Assembly: GCA_002914805.1 (NCBI GenBank) | Contig: JXTB01000046.1 | Coordinates: forward strand, 1,373,880-1,437,879 | DNA length: 64,000 nt | Source of the DNA: Parasponia andersonii | Lineage: Eukaryota; Streptophyta; Magnoliopsida; Rosales; Cannabaceae | Direction: 5' to 3' | Shown: piece after piece, positions 24,386 to 36,459 of the stretch | How the letters are laid out: every line of letters begins with the position of its first letter | How positions within the stretch are numbered: position 1 is the first letter of the stretch | The notes under the pieces: generated by a model | The model's input: only the letters and a program-made list of their open reading frames with translations | Databases searched by the model: none | Told to the model about the DNA's origin: nothing | Position numbers and translations under genes: made by a program

Positions 24386-25495
24386 CTCTCCTTCAATCTT
24401 TTTTTCTGACACTTCAATGGCCTTTGGTGTTTCTTGCAGTTCTTTTCCACTTCTCAATGTCACTACTTTGCATTGCTCTTTTATGTCCCACTTTAGATTT
24501 GTCTCATTATTACTTGGTAAGTTTCTTTATGGCTAGTTGGTAAGGGCATTAGCCAATTGACCAAGTTGTGTCTCAAGAGATCTCATAGTAGCAGCTTAGT
24601 TTTGAAAGATAGCTTCATTCTTGGCTATGCACAGTATGAGTATCTCTTTTATTAATGCCTTGTTAGATTCTTAATCCAAGAAGATACATTGGACTTAAAT
24701 TAGAACTCTGGTTGAACTATTCATAGCATGAACTCAATAAACTGCCATAGAATCAAGTTTCTTAGTCAAGGTATTGACTTAGGCAACCAATACTGAAATA
24801 GCTTCCATTTCATTAATGCTAGCTGCTCTCTTTGGATTGACTCTTTCTGAAGGCCATTAGTAGTTATTGGTAGTCATCTCCTCCAATAAATCGAAAGCTT
24901 CATCAGATGACTTACCCATTAAAATACCATTAGCATCAACTATAGTTCTCAAATGCCTCATCAAACCATTGTAGAAAGTTTAAACTCGGAGCCACTTGGG
25001 GATTGCATGGTGAGGCTATCTTCTCATTAGCTCCTTGTATCACTCTCAGGCTTTGTACAAAGATTCATTATCAAACTGTACAAATAAGGTAATGTCATTT
25101 CTCAATTTAGCTATTTTGGTTGAAAGGAAGAATTTGACAAGGAACTTCTGAGCTAATTTATCCCACGAGGTGATGGATCCCTAAAGTAGAGCATTCAACC
25201 ATCCCTTTGCTTTGTCCCTCAAAGAGAATAGGAACAAACATAAATGAATGGCATTATCACTCATCTCATTGTGCTTGAAGGTATCACATATTTCCAAGAA
25301 GTTTATGATATATTGGTTGGGATCATCACTAGGCTAGTCACCAAACTGACAAGTCCCTTGAATTATTTGAATGATAGTTGGCTTCATCTCAAAGTTATTG
25401 GCATTAATGAATGGTCTTCAAGTGCTAGATTCGACCCCATTGACTATGGGAATGGTAAAGTCCATAAGTGGCCTTGCATTGTCTTGGTCTGCCAT
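24386..25495 (-). pseudogene. Athila gag
   Basis: Starts MADQDNARPLMDF at 25495 on the minus strand. The retrotransposon Gag core is well conserved: DDPNQYIINFLEICDTF, NAIHLCLFLFSLRDKAKGWL, SITSWDKLAQKFLVKFF, AKLRNDITLFVQF, ESLYKA and FYNGL. The C-terminal Athila/Tat signature VTLRSGKELQ lies at 24463-24434. About ten stops interrupt the frame. After TPKAIEVSEKKIEGES the reading runs straight into RNase H end sequence, so zinc knuckle, protease, RT and most of RNase H have been deleted. Confidence 0.8.
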
Positions 25496-25711
25496 GATAG
25501 TTTAAGGGCTGTTCTTTTGATTTCTTTTTCTTCCAAGTTCCCTCAAGGTTCGCTCAATTTCAGGGTCTAGAGATAAGAATTCAAGGCTCCTTGCTTGTCT
25601 CATACATAAAGTTTTATAGTTCTAGTACCTGAAATTCACAAGAAATAAATATAGTTTGAATTAAATCTAAACTAATTGATATTAGTATTAACAAACTATA
25701 AATCATCATGC

Positions 25712-25729
25712 TCTCCAGCAATAGTGCCA
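25712..25729 (-). promoter_or_regulatory. Primer binding site of Athila-type element
   Basis: Minus-strand TGGCACTATTGCTGGAGA, 6 bases inside the 5' LTR, is close to the known Athila/Tat PBS TGGCGCCGTTGCCGGGGA (tRNA-Asp type). All differences are C-to-T or G-to-A. Confidence 0.8.
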
Positions 25730-25735
25730 AAAACT

Positions 25736-27185
25736 TGTTAGGCTATTTCTAACACATAATTGTAAGTATATGGGTCACAACAAGTAATATAAATGGTAAG
25801 AGAGTATCGATCTCACGAGGAGCACGCGATTCACAACTGCTAACTACTAACCGAAATTAGTTGTCAATTTATCTAAACGACAATAAATGATTGTTTTGAG
25901 TAATAATCAAAATATCATTCAAAGTAAAAGACAATAACAGAATGCAATCTACTTTCTAACTCCCAATTGCTAGTTTTCCTCACCATTCAATCATCCATTT
26001 AGAGTTAATAATAGATAATTCAATTGTATTCACAAACTCCTTTTCAAGACATAAATGAAAATATCTAAATAAGATAATATGTTACTCTTAACATAAATTG
26101 ATTAGATTCATTAAGCTTGGTAATTCTCACAACAAAATTGCACAAGTCATATAGTTGTATTTCTATCCTATGCAAACTCACTCCACACTAGGCAATCTTA
26201 TGTTATTTAACCTATGTCCAAACCTCAATTCCAGTTCCCAAGTTCATAGAGGTTTCACTTAACATTTCTATTTAGTGGCCAAGTAAATAGATGCATTAAA
26301 CATAAAGTAGAACAATTAACTCATTAATGGATATCAAGAACAAATAAAGAAAACAAAGCAATTAGATTACATTAGACGTTCGATTGCCCCCGTAGAAATG
26401 GATTTAGTTCATACTCATACAAAGAGAAACATAACTAAAATAATAAAATTGATACATATTCATGGCTAAAAATGGAGAGTAAAATAAAAGCAAGAGAAAA
26501 GAAAATATCATTTGAAGCTTTCCTAAACTGATTGTTTCCTCTTGAATCCTCATTCTTATTATTGTTTTCTCCTTGGAATGGCTCTCAAAAACCCCTTGAA
26601 TGCTAGGGTATTTTGTCTCCTTTCAGATGAGCACAAGAGAACTTAAATACCAGAGGCAGCAGGTCACGATCTAGGAATTTAGCATGTTGTTCTACACTTT
26701 TTAGCGTTTGGTACCATGGCCTCAAGACGATCGAGTGACTAGCACTGCGACACCAGACTGTCGCACTACGGTGCCACTGATGATTGAGGGGTGGTGCCAC
26801 AGTACCACAAAACCCAAAAGACAATGCTGTGGTACCACGAAACAGCGCTGCGATACCATGGGTTTGGCACTGTGACGCCACACCTTTTTGCACACAGCGC
26901 AAACTCTCTTGAAGATGTAGCATTGTGGTGTCAATTTGGTGCTACATAGCCCAATTTTTCTACAATATTGGCACTGTTGAAATGTCGTTTGCTCGTCTTC
27001 ACTCACAACTGATCAAAATTACCTTGATTTAATCTAAGTTTCACTTGAAAAGTCATTATTCTCTGCTCAATAACTTCTCACCTGAAATATACATCAAAAA
27101 TAACAAATCGAATAAAAAGCGCTCAAAGATGAGCGATTCTTAAGCTTGAAAGGAAGTCAATATTAAGTGTAGAATCCACTTAACA
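25736..27185 (-). repeat. 5' LTR of Athila-type element
   Basis: About 1450 bp, partner of 12849-14373, ending AACA at 27185 on the plus strand and followed by the CTTAG duplication (27186-27190). Its GC-richer core lies at 26700-26950. Confidence 0.85.
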
Positions 27186-27190
27186 CTTAG

Positions 27191-28780
27191 GATTCCTAAC
27201 CTAGTGGATATTTTGAGCTTTTGAGACCCGATATTAATGCAAACTCTATTAATGAGAATCGGATTGGTTTTCTATTCACAATAAAATATATCTCTGAATC
27301 TCTGTAACAATCTGCTTCTCAAATAAGTAATAACCACATCATTTAATTTGAGTGTTTGTAGTTATCTGGTAGATCAAGAAAGTGACCAAACTGAGATTGG
27401 TGCTTGGACCCGTACAAGTTTATTAGGCGATTATTTAGTGCATCCTTGATATAGGTTACAATTTCGACAAAATCAACAAACGAATATTTTACGCCTATTT
27501 TCACTCAAAGAATTCATGCCGCTTTAAAATAGGTCTTAGTCGAGGAATATTTTCAATATATAATTAAATAGAGACAAGTGTCATATTTTTCAAAGAATAA
27601 TAATCTTTTATTCTTCAATTACTTATTAAAATATATTTACTTTATCTTCATTTCAAACATGTTACATTTGAGAAAGAAGATGATGGATTTGAGGATATTT
27701 GATCAAGAACCTATAAGATAAAAAAGACACTTAGTATGAAAATTATTAGAAACAAAAGAAGAGTGAAAAAATGTATATAAATTCTTATTTTGACTAGACG
27801 AGTCGAGCTCTACTAGATCCAATTAGCATTTTTAGAAAACTTGTTATTTACTCGACTGGAGTCGAGCTCTACTGGGTCCAATTAGCATTTCTAGAAAGCT
27901 TGTTATTTACTCCACTGGACCCGGTTGAGATTAATTGGATCCAATAGAGATTTTAAATTCATTACAAACTCTCAGTAGTACTCAACTAGGTCAGTAGAGA
28001 ATTCTAATTCGACTAGACCCACAAAATCTCAACCGACTCCAGTAAAGATTTTCAAAAATATCATGTTTATGTTTATGTTCTCCCAAAATTTCTCAATGGG
28101 AACTAGTTAGAGTTAATAGAGACTTAATATACCTCAATTGAACATATTGCAATCTAAGTCCAGTAAATCAACTAATAATATTATCTTTAAAAAATAAAAA
28201 ATACTGAAAGTGAAAAGAATTTATTTACCTCATTTTCTGGAGTAGTCTCAGCCATAGTTAGAATTGTTGTGGGTATGGATTCTGATAATGTCCGTTCGAT
28301 TGAGTAGCTATAATGTTAGAGGCACATTAGACTCTAATTACTCGTTCTTTCTTTGATCGTCTGTCTTTAAGGAATTCTCGAATTTTTGTGCGTGCTATGA
28401 TGAGGCACGCGTTAAGAGAGGCTACTGTAACGTAACAAGACGATAGTTTTCTTTTACACCGCATTGCTCAAAACAAAATTCAAAATGATCAACCTATAAA
28501 TATATTTATTAATATTCACAAAAAAATTAGTTCATAACAAATCATCACACATTATACAGCTTATAGAAATATACATATTGTTAACTATTTTTCCTCCTCA
28601 ATTTTCCCAACAGAGCCAACAAATGCTTAATAATTTCAAAATTTAATCAGTGGCATCATAATATTTAAAACAAAAAATTTTTTACTCCAAAATATTAGCA
28701 GTCAGTCCTAAAAAATATTATATAGATCGTTAATCACAAGAATTTGACCAAATTTCTTCTATTTCATAAGTAAGTATAGT
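27191..28780. other. Intergenic, with a 59-bp tandem repeat
   Basis: No gene recognised. At about 27802-27920 a unit beginning GTCGAGCTCTACT is repeated with period 59 (27802, 27861) and a decayed third copy follows; GACT/GGACCCAGT-like words recur to about 28050. Inverted and direct copies of GTCGAG and GACTGG words suggest a decayed repeat array. Confidence 0.5.
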
Positions 28781-29859
28781 TGTATATATAGACAGAGTGA
28801 GTAAGCTTTATTGAAGAAAGACCTGTTTGGAGCAGTCCCCGACGGAAGAGAAAAACTCCAACAGTCTCTTGAAGCGACTATACCTGGATATGTTTGAATA
28901 AGACCACCTGTTCCTTCCTTTCTCCTTTTCCCTAATTCTGGTTTTGTTTTCTTGAAGGAGTGCTTCGGTCAGAGTGGTTGAACTTTGGCGGCTAGGTCGG
29001 CACCTTCACCTTTTCTGGGTTGTTAGTTTACTTTACTGTGTATGAGTTTTTGCTTAAGCAGAAGAAAAGGAGAGGAATGTCCTTTTTTCCAGCGAAAAAA
29101 TAAGATGATTGAAGAGGACAATGACTCCAATTTCGTTTGCCATCTACTGCTTTTTGTTTTTTGTCTTTTCTTTTAATTGTTTTTTAAAGCGTTTTTTGTT
29201 TTTTCTAGGAAACTACAATTATTAGGGGTTATTATGACTTCTCACTCACAAATAATGGTCGAGAAGAAAATGAAAACAAAAACTCAAAAAAAAATAATAA
29301 CAAAAACCAGTCCATTTTTTTTTTTAAAGCAAGTTGAGAACAAGTCTATAAAACTAAACGCCAGTCCAACCTCCACCTACAACTTTACTCTACTTCCGTG
29401 CGTTTGCTAGTCATCTCTGCTAAACCTCGTCTGCATTGCCCAGCAACTAACAGGTACTGCATATAATCTGAGTTTGCTTGACTTTTGTTTTCTGATTTAG
29501 CACTAATTTACGTAGCACGATTAGAAACATCTACTCCAAAAGTGCAACGATTAAGGGTTGGATCTAGTTTTTCTTTAGTGAAACAATTATATGAAACTTT
29601 CGAGGTTGTGGATTTTTTTTTTTTTTTTTAGGCTGTTGTTAATTTCGAGTGAGGTAAGTGGTTAACAACGGGTAGAGCATTCTGGTTAGATTAATTTAAA
29701 GAGAAAAATGTTTGGTCCACTTGTTGTTTGAGTGAACTTTTCGTCTTTTCCTTATTGGTTAGCATTTGTTCTTTACCTAAGTCATTCTAAGATTTGTCTT
29801 CGACTCTTGTTCCTACTCAAATATTTAAGTTTTGGATGATGTGGCAACATTTTATTTGT

Positions 29860-29911
<52 letters not shown>

Positions 29912-30127
29912 GTGTATGTTTATTGCGAAGTAAAAGTTAATGACTAGCAAATTTCGATGTATTGAAATTTATTTTGTCAAGATTAGTATATATTAACTTT
30001 AGCATCTCAATCTATGATAAGTTTAGTAATCTTAAGTTTAGTAATCTTAAAGTAACATTATAAATATATGTATGTATACATAATAACATGGATATTGGGG
30101 TCATATATATGTCGACAGGTAATTATT
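28781..30127 (+). promoter_or_regulatory. Probable promoter and 5' UTR of the ankyrin-PGG gene
   Basis: A TATATATAGA box near 28780-28790 could serve as core promoter. A splice donor-like CAG|GTACTG at 29451-29452 and acceptor GTCGACAG at 30111-30118 suggest a 5' UTR exon ending near 29451 and an intron up to ten bases before the start codon. The intron would contain a (TA)n microsatellite (about 29863-29910). Transcript evidence is lacking, so limits are uncertain. Confidence 0.4.
29863..29910. repeat. (TA)n microsatellite
   Basis: About 24 uninterrupted TA units in the putative 5' UTR intron of the ankyrin-PGG gene. Confidence 0.95.
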
Positions 30128-32338
30128 ATGGGATTAAATAATGTTAATAATGTGATCATTCCTGAAGTGCTGAAGGAGGCTAATTACATTGACTGGAGTA
30201 TAAGACTAAGAACGTATCTGCAAGCTCAAGATGTCTGGGACGTGATCGAAGAAGAGATCAGATTAGATGATAATAATAACAAGGTAGTAGACAAGAGTTG
30301 GAGGAAGAAGAATGCGATAGCTTTGTATGCAATCCACATGTCATGCGGGGCAGAGGCATTCTCTCTGATTAGGGACTTGGATTCTGCAAAAGAAGCTTGG
30401 CATACTTTGGGGGAAAAATATGAACAAACTAGTTCAGAACCTGAGAAAGAATCTGAGCAAGTACGGCCACAGAATCAAGCAGCCCAGCTTCCAAACCATT
30501 ATGGGTCAAGTAGTACATCAGGTTAGTTCCATTTAACTCTTTCTACTGAGTGTTTGGTTTAATGGAATTCAAATCCTTTTTCCAGTTGATATTTGGTTCG
30601 CGAATTTAAATCTAAGACTCAAATCATGTCCAACTAATGTATTCATATTACGTTATTTACGAGTTTCAAAACTAGTTACTTTGTTAGTCTTGCATTAATT
30701 TTTATGAACATAATGTGTTACACAATACAGTAACTGGATTAGAATTGAGATACTAAGTTAAGATATAAGAGATTTAAAGTACATGCATCTATCTAATTTA
30801 CACGTAGAGTTGATTTGCATAATATGTTGACTGAATAGAAATCAGGGACGTTGAACAACATGAAGCATTCTTCGATGCTGTTCGGGGAGGTAATTTGAAT
30901 GCTGTTAAGAATTTTCTTAACCTGAATCCTGATATGGTGAGGGCAAGAGTTCCATATTCTGGCAAGACCGCTCTCCATATCGCGTCTGATGCCGGAGACG
31001 TACCTATGGTCGAAGAATTGGTGTCAAGAATGAAAGAAGAAGATTTGGAAATAACAGGAGAAGATGGTTTCACCGCTCTTCTAGATGCCACAGTCAGTGG
31101 AGTTACAAGAATTGCAGAATGCATGGTTAAGAAGAACAAACATATAGTTATGATGGAGGCAGACAACGACCGTAGGGCTATTCCAATTGAAATGTCACTT
31201 TGGTATGGTCACAAGGACATGTCATGCTACCTATATTCGGTCACACCAGTAGAGGAACTATTCCCAGAGAAAGGTGCCCATGGTGCTACAATCATTAACC
31301 GCTGTATACGCCTGCAATATTTTGGTAAGAGAACTAAATTCCATACCCGTAAAATATATAATAATAGCCAATTACAGATTGGCAATATGAACTACGAGTG
31401 TTCCTAGTTTTTCCAGATGAAGTTTTCTCGTGAGATTCATTAAAAGTAAAAATAAAGATGGACTAGCAATGTAAATTATGCTTTAGACATACATTTTGGT
31501 TCTTTCTCCAACTTAATTTTGTAGAATTCTCATTCTGTTATATGGCTTTTGTTTTATTCAATTACGATATATATGCTACAAACACACAGACATTGCCCTG
31601 GATCTGCTCCAGCATTGCCCAGGTTTGGCTGTTGCTTTAGATCATTGGGGACGTTCTCCCGTGCTCAGATTGGCAACTGTATCTTCTCTCTTCCCCAGCG
31701 GATGTCGACTAAGATTTTGGGAACAATGGATATATAATTGTTAGTTATACCACCCTTCTTTTTTCCTTTTACTAACTTTTTTTTCCCATGTATATTTCTA
31801 TTATTATGATGTATTATGTTTCATTTTCATCCCTTTTATATATATTATATATATATATAAGGTCTGTATCTTTAGCTCCATAGGTGCAAATACGGGCACT
31901 GGTGTCCTATTCGAAAGCAGAGATATATATGTCCTAGCCCTCACGTTCTCTAAAAATTACTTTTTGTTTCCCAAAATCTACTCTTACTCATGTATAACGT
32001 TTTACTTTGACATATAACATTCTGCTTGGAGCGTTTTTTGCTATCTGGTACCGGTGCCTCATTTTCTCTATGGGGGCATATATGTGTATATATATTTATA
32101 TATATATATATATCACATTGCACATCTACACCAGATCTAAAAAGAAGTTATAGATATTTAATCTGTAAATATAGATTATTGCTAAGAATTTAGATTCAAC
32201 TCTATTATTATGTGCCAAACGCACAAACTTATATTATTACAAATTTTAGAAAACATGAAAAAATTTGTTATGATGTGAATGAAGGCTAAACGTCACTAAA
32301 CAAATGAAGGCCAAATTAATGAAATACTAATTTTAATT

Positions 32339-32377
<39 letters not shown>

Positions 32378-34635
32378 GCTCTCAGCGTACAACAAGATGA
32401 TCGGGCCGTTTGTATAAATGTACCACATAATCAAGAAGAAAGCCAGGCAAAAAGAAGGAAAATTACTTGCTCAGGTATGTCATAGTGAAATACATATTTA
32501 TATTTGTGAATATATTATGCTTTATCATATGTCTTGGAAGAACTACGAGATATTATTTGTTTAGCTAGTGTTTACGAGGATATATTTTATCTGTATATAT
32601 ATACACATATTTTTAGGGAAGTTTACATGAGTACATATTACACCCACATACTTTTTTCGCAAGTCACCAAAACTCTAATGGGGTAATGATTAAAACCTGG
32701 TTTTAGTCTTAGTATCTCATTTTACCGGTCCTTGACATACAAAATGTCTTAAGACTTGCTATTTATATTATGTTTTTCTGTCAGTTTGAACAATCATGTA
32801 ATAAAGTAAGGGCCAAAACTAATTTTACACAAAAACCTAGTTCAGGATAGTAGGATGTGATAAAGTTCGGGGTCAAAATTGAGAGAGATACATTAGTTTG
32901 GGTGGCAACTTAGGGATATTCTAAAGGAAGGAAAGTAAGATTTGGGCTATTTCTTGGGCATATTTGCTCCAAATGTAATTAAGAAGAATCCAATAAAACA
33001 CGAAATGCTAGTGTTTTCGTTGACCTTATATTAAGGATCAAAATATAATCAACTTAATTAAGTAGCCTTGATATTCCTTGTTTAGGCCAATAACAATTGT
33101 TCTTTGACGTTCATTTTTCTAGGCCGTCTATTTCAACAACTAGCTTCATTTCTTCGCAATTTTTCAGGTACCTTCATTTTTTTTTTCCCGTTCATTGATT
33201 TTCTCTGAACAAATAATGTACTATTGTGTTAATTCCTTACAGTTTGCCTTATCTACTAGAGTCATATTATTCAGTTCCTAGTTAACAATAGATGTAACCT
33301 TTTGATCATTTGTATCAAGGAATCCAGCATCTATATGAGATGAAATTACGCCATCTACACTCTTCTATGCTTCTACGCCGCTTCTGCGAAGTGATACAAA
33401 CTTTAAACAAAGAGCAAATCAGTAACGGCTTAATAGGCCAGGCCTTGTGTGAATCTGTTACCCGAGGAACTCTTGAGTTTTTTCTTAGTGTAACAAAAGC
33501 AAAACCTGAGCTTATATCATATTTAGACGATTCTGGAAAGGATATTTTCATGCTTGCTGTTCAATTTCGCCAACCGAAAATTTATTGCCTTATACATGGA
33601 ATTAATGCCTCCGAAAAAGCAAGGGCGGTTTCTCTGGCTGATGACTCAGAAAACAGCATACTAGATATGGCAGGATTTTTGGCACCTTCCACTCAACTCA
33701 ATAGTATCCAAGGAGCAGCTTTACAAATGCAAAGAGAACTACAATGGTTTAAGGTATGCCTTTTATATATTTCTATGTTTCATATTCCTATTTAATAGCA
33801 TAATTTCCCTTTCTAAGTACAAATAGGTACAGAATTTTTTTTTCAAAAAAAAAAAAAATAATGGCGCCCACTAAGTCCAGCAAGATGTTTGGATTAATTA
33901 CCTCTTTCTTAAATTAATGTTATTTTCCCATGCTCAAATACAGTTTGCTAACGGGGTTACTTTTTGAACGTTTATCTATTTTTTTTTTTTTCTTTTAATG
34001 ACGGTTGCAAATTATAAGAAATGTAGGAAGTAGAGTCAATCGTGCCACCTCAACATATAGATGGAAAGAACGCGGAATTGATGACAGCACGTGAGTCTTT
34101 TACCAAAAACCATGCAGATTTGATGATTGCTGGAGAAAAGTGGATGAAAGACATAGCTGGGTCGTGTTCTGTTGTAAGTTCTCTTATTGTCACCATAATG
34201 TTTGCCGTAGCATTTGCAGTTCCAGGAGGATACAATCAAAATACAGGTTTTCCCATGTTTTTGGAAAAAAAGTGGTTCAAGATTTTTATCATATCAGATG
34301 CTATATCACTCTTTTCCTCCACTGCCTCAGTGTTGATGTTTCTGGGAATCCTCACCTCACGTTATGCAGAAAATGATTTTCTTAAATCGTTGCCTACAAA
34401 GTTAATGATAGGACTTTCCACCCTTTTCTTCTCTATTGCCACAATGACACTAGCTTTTGTTGCTGCTATTTTCATTATGTTACGTGACGAGTTACAGATC
34501 ATCATCCCAATCCTTTTGCTTGCTAGCCTTCCGGTTGCTTTATTTGTGTGGATGCAGTTTCCCCTCCTAATTCGAATTTTTAACTCTACTTATGGACCGA
34601 GCATCTTCGATAGAAAAATCAAGCGTTGGTTTTAG
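30128..34635 (+). CDS. Gag-like/ankyrin-repeat/PGG-domain membrane protein
   Basis: Seven exons: 30128-30521, 30839-31324, 31590-31739, 32379-32474, 33123-33167, 33320-33753, 34027-34635; all introns GT-AG, sum 2214 nt, 737 residues, no stop. Residues 1-130 resemble the copia-type Gag N-terminal domain (DUF4219/UBN2): NYIDWSIRLRTYLQAQDVWDVIEE, WRKKNAIALYAI, AKEAWHTLGEKY. Ankyrin repeats follow (GKTALHIASDAGDVPMVEELV; EDGFTALLDA; LDLLQHCPGLAVALDHWGRSPV), then a helical segment and a C-terminal PGG domain (VPGGYN, EKKWFKIFIISDAISLFSS) with about four membrane spans ending in IKRWF. Plant relatives such as ITN1 and ACD6 act at membranes in salt, ABA or defence signalling; the role of this one is unknown. 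The start at 30128 follows a good acceptor; an upstream ATG at 30068 would be intronic. Exon 5 is only 45 nt. Confidence 0.85.
32338..32378 (+). repeat. (CT)n microsatellite forming a splice-site pyrimidine tract
   Basis: About 18 CT units run directly into the AG acceptor (32377-32378) of exon 4 of the ankyrin-PGG gene, so the repeat is the polypyrimidine tract of intron 3. Confidence 0.85.
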
Positions 34636-34977
34636 GGTATTGATTTTAATGAGATGATGGTGTTGTACGCGTAAGTTACTAATTGTGTTTGTCATTTTTC
34701 ATTCAGATTTACCCTTTGATCATGACGCTTTGTATTAAGAAGTTTGAAGCATATCATGTACCAATATGGAGAATTGATATTCCGTATTTAGCTTATACAT
34801 TAAACTGTATAAATTATAAGCTTGTTCACTTATATCTTGTATATGTATATGGACACTCTTAACGGTTTCCTTCATTTTTTGTTTTCAAAAGAAAATCTAA
34901 GAGACACATACACTGCATAAAAACATATCCATATGGACTAAAGCACAAAAGAAGAAATATGGTGGTTCAATATTTGC
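34636..34977 (+). other. 3' UTR and downstream of the ankyrin-PGG gene
   Basis: AT-rich sequence after the TAG stop. No further coding signal; the polyadenylation site is not resolved. Confidence 0.4.
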
Positions 34978-35392
34978 ACTTTGTTTAGTGTAGTGGACTT
35001 TTGGAGAGATGGAGGGAAACGAGTGGAGGGGGAACAACAATTCTCCGATTGGTAGGAGGGAGAGAAGTGGAGCGGAGAGCTCTTCCCTCCGAGTCTACCA
35101 TATCTTACCCTTCAAAAGTTGGAAGAATTAGGGAGAAGTGAGAGAAGGTGAATATGCTAATTTACTCTATAAAATAATTATCTGAAAAATAATGAAATAG
35201 ATAATACAATGATTTTACAAATAAATTATGTTAGTCTTTCCCACTCTTCATTTTTATTAACCAATTTAAGGGATTCTCAGTTATCTTTTTTACTTTCTTA
35301 AACTCTCATCTTTTCTACTTTTCCTATTTCTCTTTCTTAAATTCCTCATCTTTTCCACTTTTCCCGCTCCTACCAAACATAGCCTTAATACT
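34978..35392. mobile_element. Possible MITE
   Basis: The left end (TGTTTAGTGTAGTGGAC..., purine-rich GGAGAGATGG) and the reverse complement of the right end (TGTTTGGTAGGAGCGGG..., GGAAAAGATGAG) are similar, giving imperfect inverted ends about 410 bp apart. The left arm is purine-rich and the right arm pyrimidine-rich, as in a fold-back. No target duplication was confirmed. Confidence 0.35.
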
Positions 35393-36120
35393 CATAGACA
35401 AGCAAATATACTACTGTACTGCTGCCTAACGACTTTATGAAAAGGATCATGGAATCCAAAGACTTTATGCCCAAAGACAAATACTAATACACGAGACAAA
35501 TAATTTCACTGATGAATGCGACAAGTGATGGTGGCTCTCTCTCGGTTGGCGTCCGCATCTAGTCTTTTCAAATAGTAAGGAGTAGTTGAGGAGAATATAG
35601 ACTGGTCCACTAGATTCTCACTGTGGCGAGAGGCACATGAGTAATACATTCTTAAGACAAGGATAGTATCACTTGTTCTATTGGATTTTGATATTTTGTT
35701 TAATTCATATTGTGTTCATAGATTTTTAAATTTAAAATTTGTTATAAATTTATATCACGATATTAATTTAAAATAGTTAATTTATTAACATGATTTAATA
35801 AATTTATTCTCAGATAAATTTTTATATAATTTATTTTTTATTTTTTAAATAGCATTTTTGATAAATTAACTTCTCTAAATTAACTAAATTAGTGTTAAAG
35901 TATAAATTTATAACAGATTTTAAATCTGAATATCAATATTGATAATAACTAAAATACAAAGTATAATTCAAATAAAGTGTCAAAATATAGAACATAAAAG
36001 TGATAATATCCACTATAATTACTATAGAATGAAATGGAATGATCAATCTTTCTAATGAATAATACACGACAGGACAAACTAACCTTTCTATGGAATGAAT
36101 CAGCCATTTAGTAATAGTCA
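35393..36120. other. Intergenic, nothing recognised
   Basis: AT-rich sequence with no domain or repeat I can support. Confidence 0.4.
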
Positions 36121-36459
36121 TGGATACTGGGTTGGTCTAAGTTTTGACAATTGATTCTCAGGTTTTGATAAGGTACTTTCAAGACAAAAGCCAACTGAAA
36201 CTAGAGCTGACACTTGAGTTGCAAGAGAGATTTACTAAGGAATTGGGGAGGAAGGGTGATTGCTTTTTGCGATTTGTTTCAATCTGAAAAAGGCAGGAGT
36301 TAAGAACCTCCTGGATGTTGTATTGTTTTGAATGATAACTACAATTAATAGGTATTCAACTGAAATTTACAGGAACTGCCGAAAAATGTTCAAAATTCAG
36401 GAGGCTGGATAACATAAGAGATTATTAACTTGATCTCATTGTCAATCTCTCTACCTCTC
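36121..36459 (-). other. Probable 3' UTR of ORRM1
   Basis: Sequence downstream of the ORRM1 stop with no coding signal. Confidence 0.4.

Larger units (their letters stand above)
12849..27185 (-). mobile_element. Athila-type LTR retrotransposon, internally deleted
   Basis: Two related LTRs in the same orientation (12849-14373 and 25736-27185, both TGTT...AACA) bound the element and are flanked by a perfect 5-bp duplication CTTAG. Reading on the minus strand: 5' LTR, PBS resembling the Athila/Tat tRNA-Asp type, gag, then a fused RNase H end and integrase start, then an Athila-specific 3' ORF, a long 3' region and a G-rich polypurine tract before the 3' LTR. Protease, RT, most of RNase H and the integrase core are missing. 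A plus-strand chromovirus is nested inside (17980-23974). Confidence 0.85.

Noticed and set aside
12849-27185. A single plus-strand element including the inner chromovirus
   Set aside because: The Athila gag, PBS and polypurine tract all read on the minus strand, whereas the inner element has its own LTRs, PBS and tract on the plus strand.
27780-28050. CRISPR-like array
   Set aside because: The repeats are adjacent, diverged and without regular unique spacers; this is plant DNA and a tandem repeat explains it.
28229-28255. Minus-strand start exon reading MAETTPENE followed by a GTAAAT donor
   Set aside because: Nine codons with no continuing exon that I can recognise; chance cannot be excluded.
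30068-30127. Upstream ATG (30068) as start of the ankyrin-PGG protein
   Set aside because: It lies before a good acceptor (GTCGACAG, ending 30118) in sequence that looks intronic, and would add 20 hydrophobic residues not expected before the Gag-like domain.
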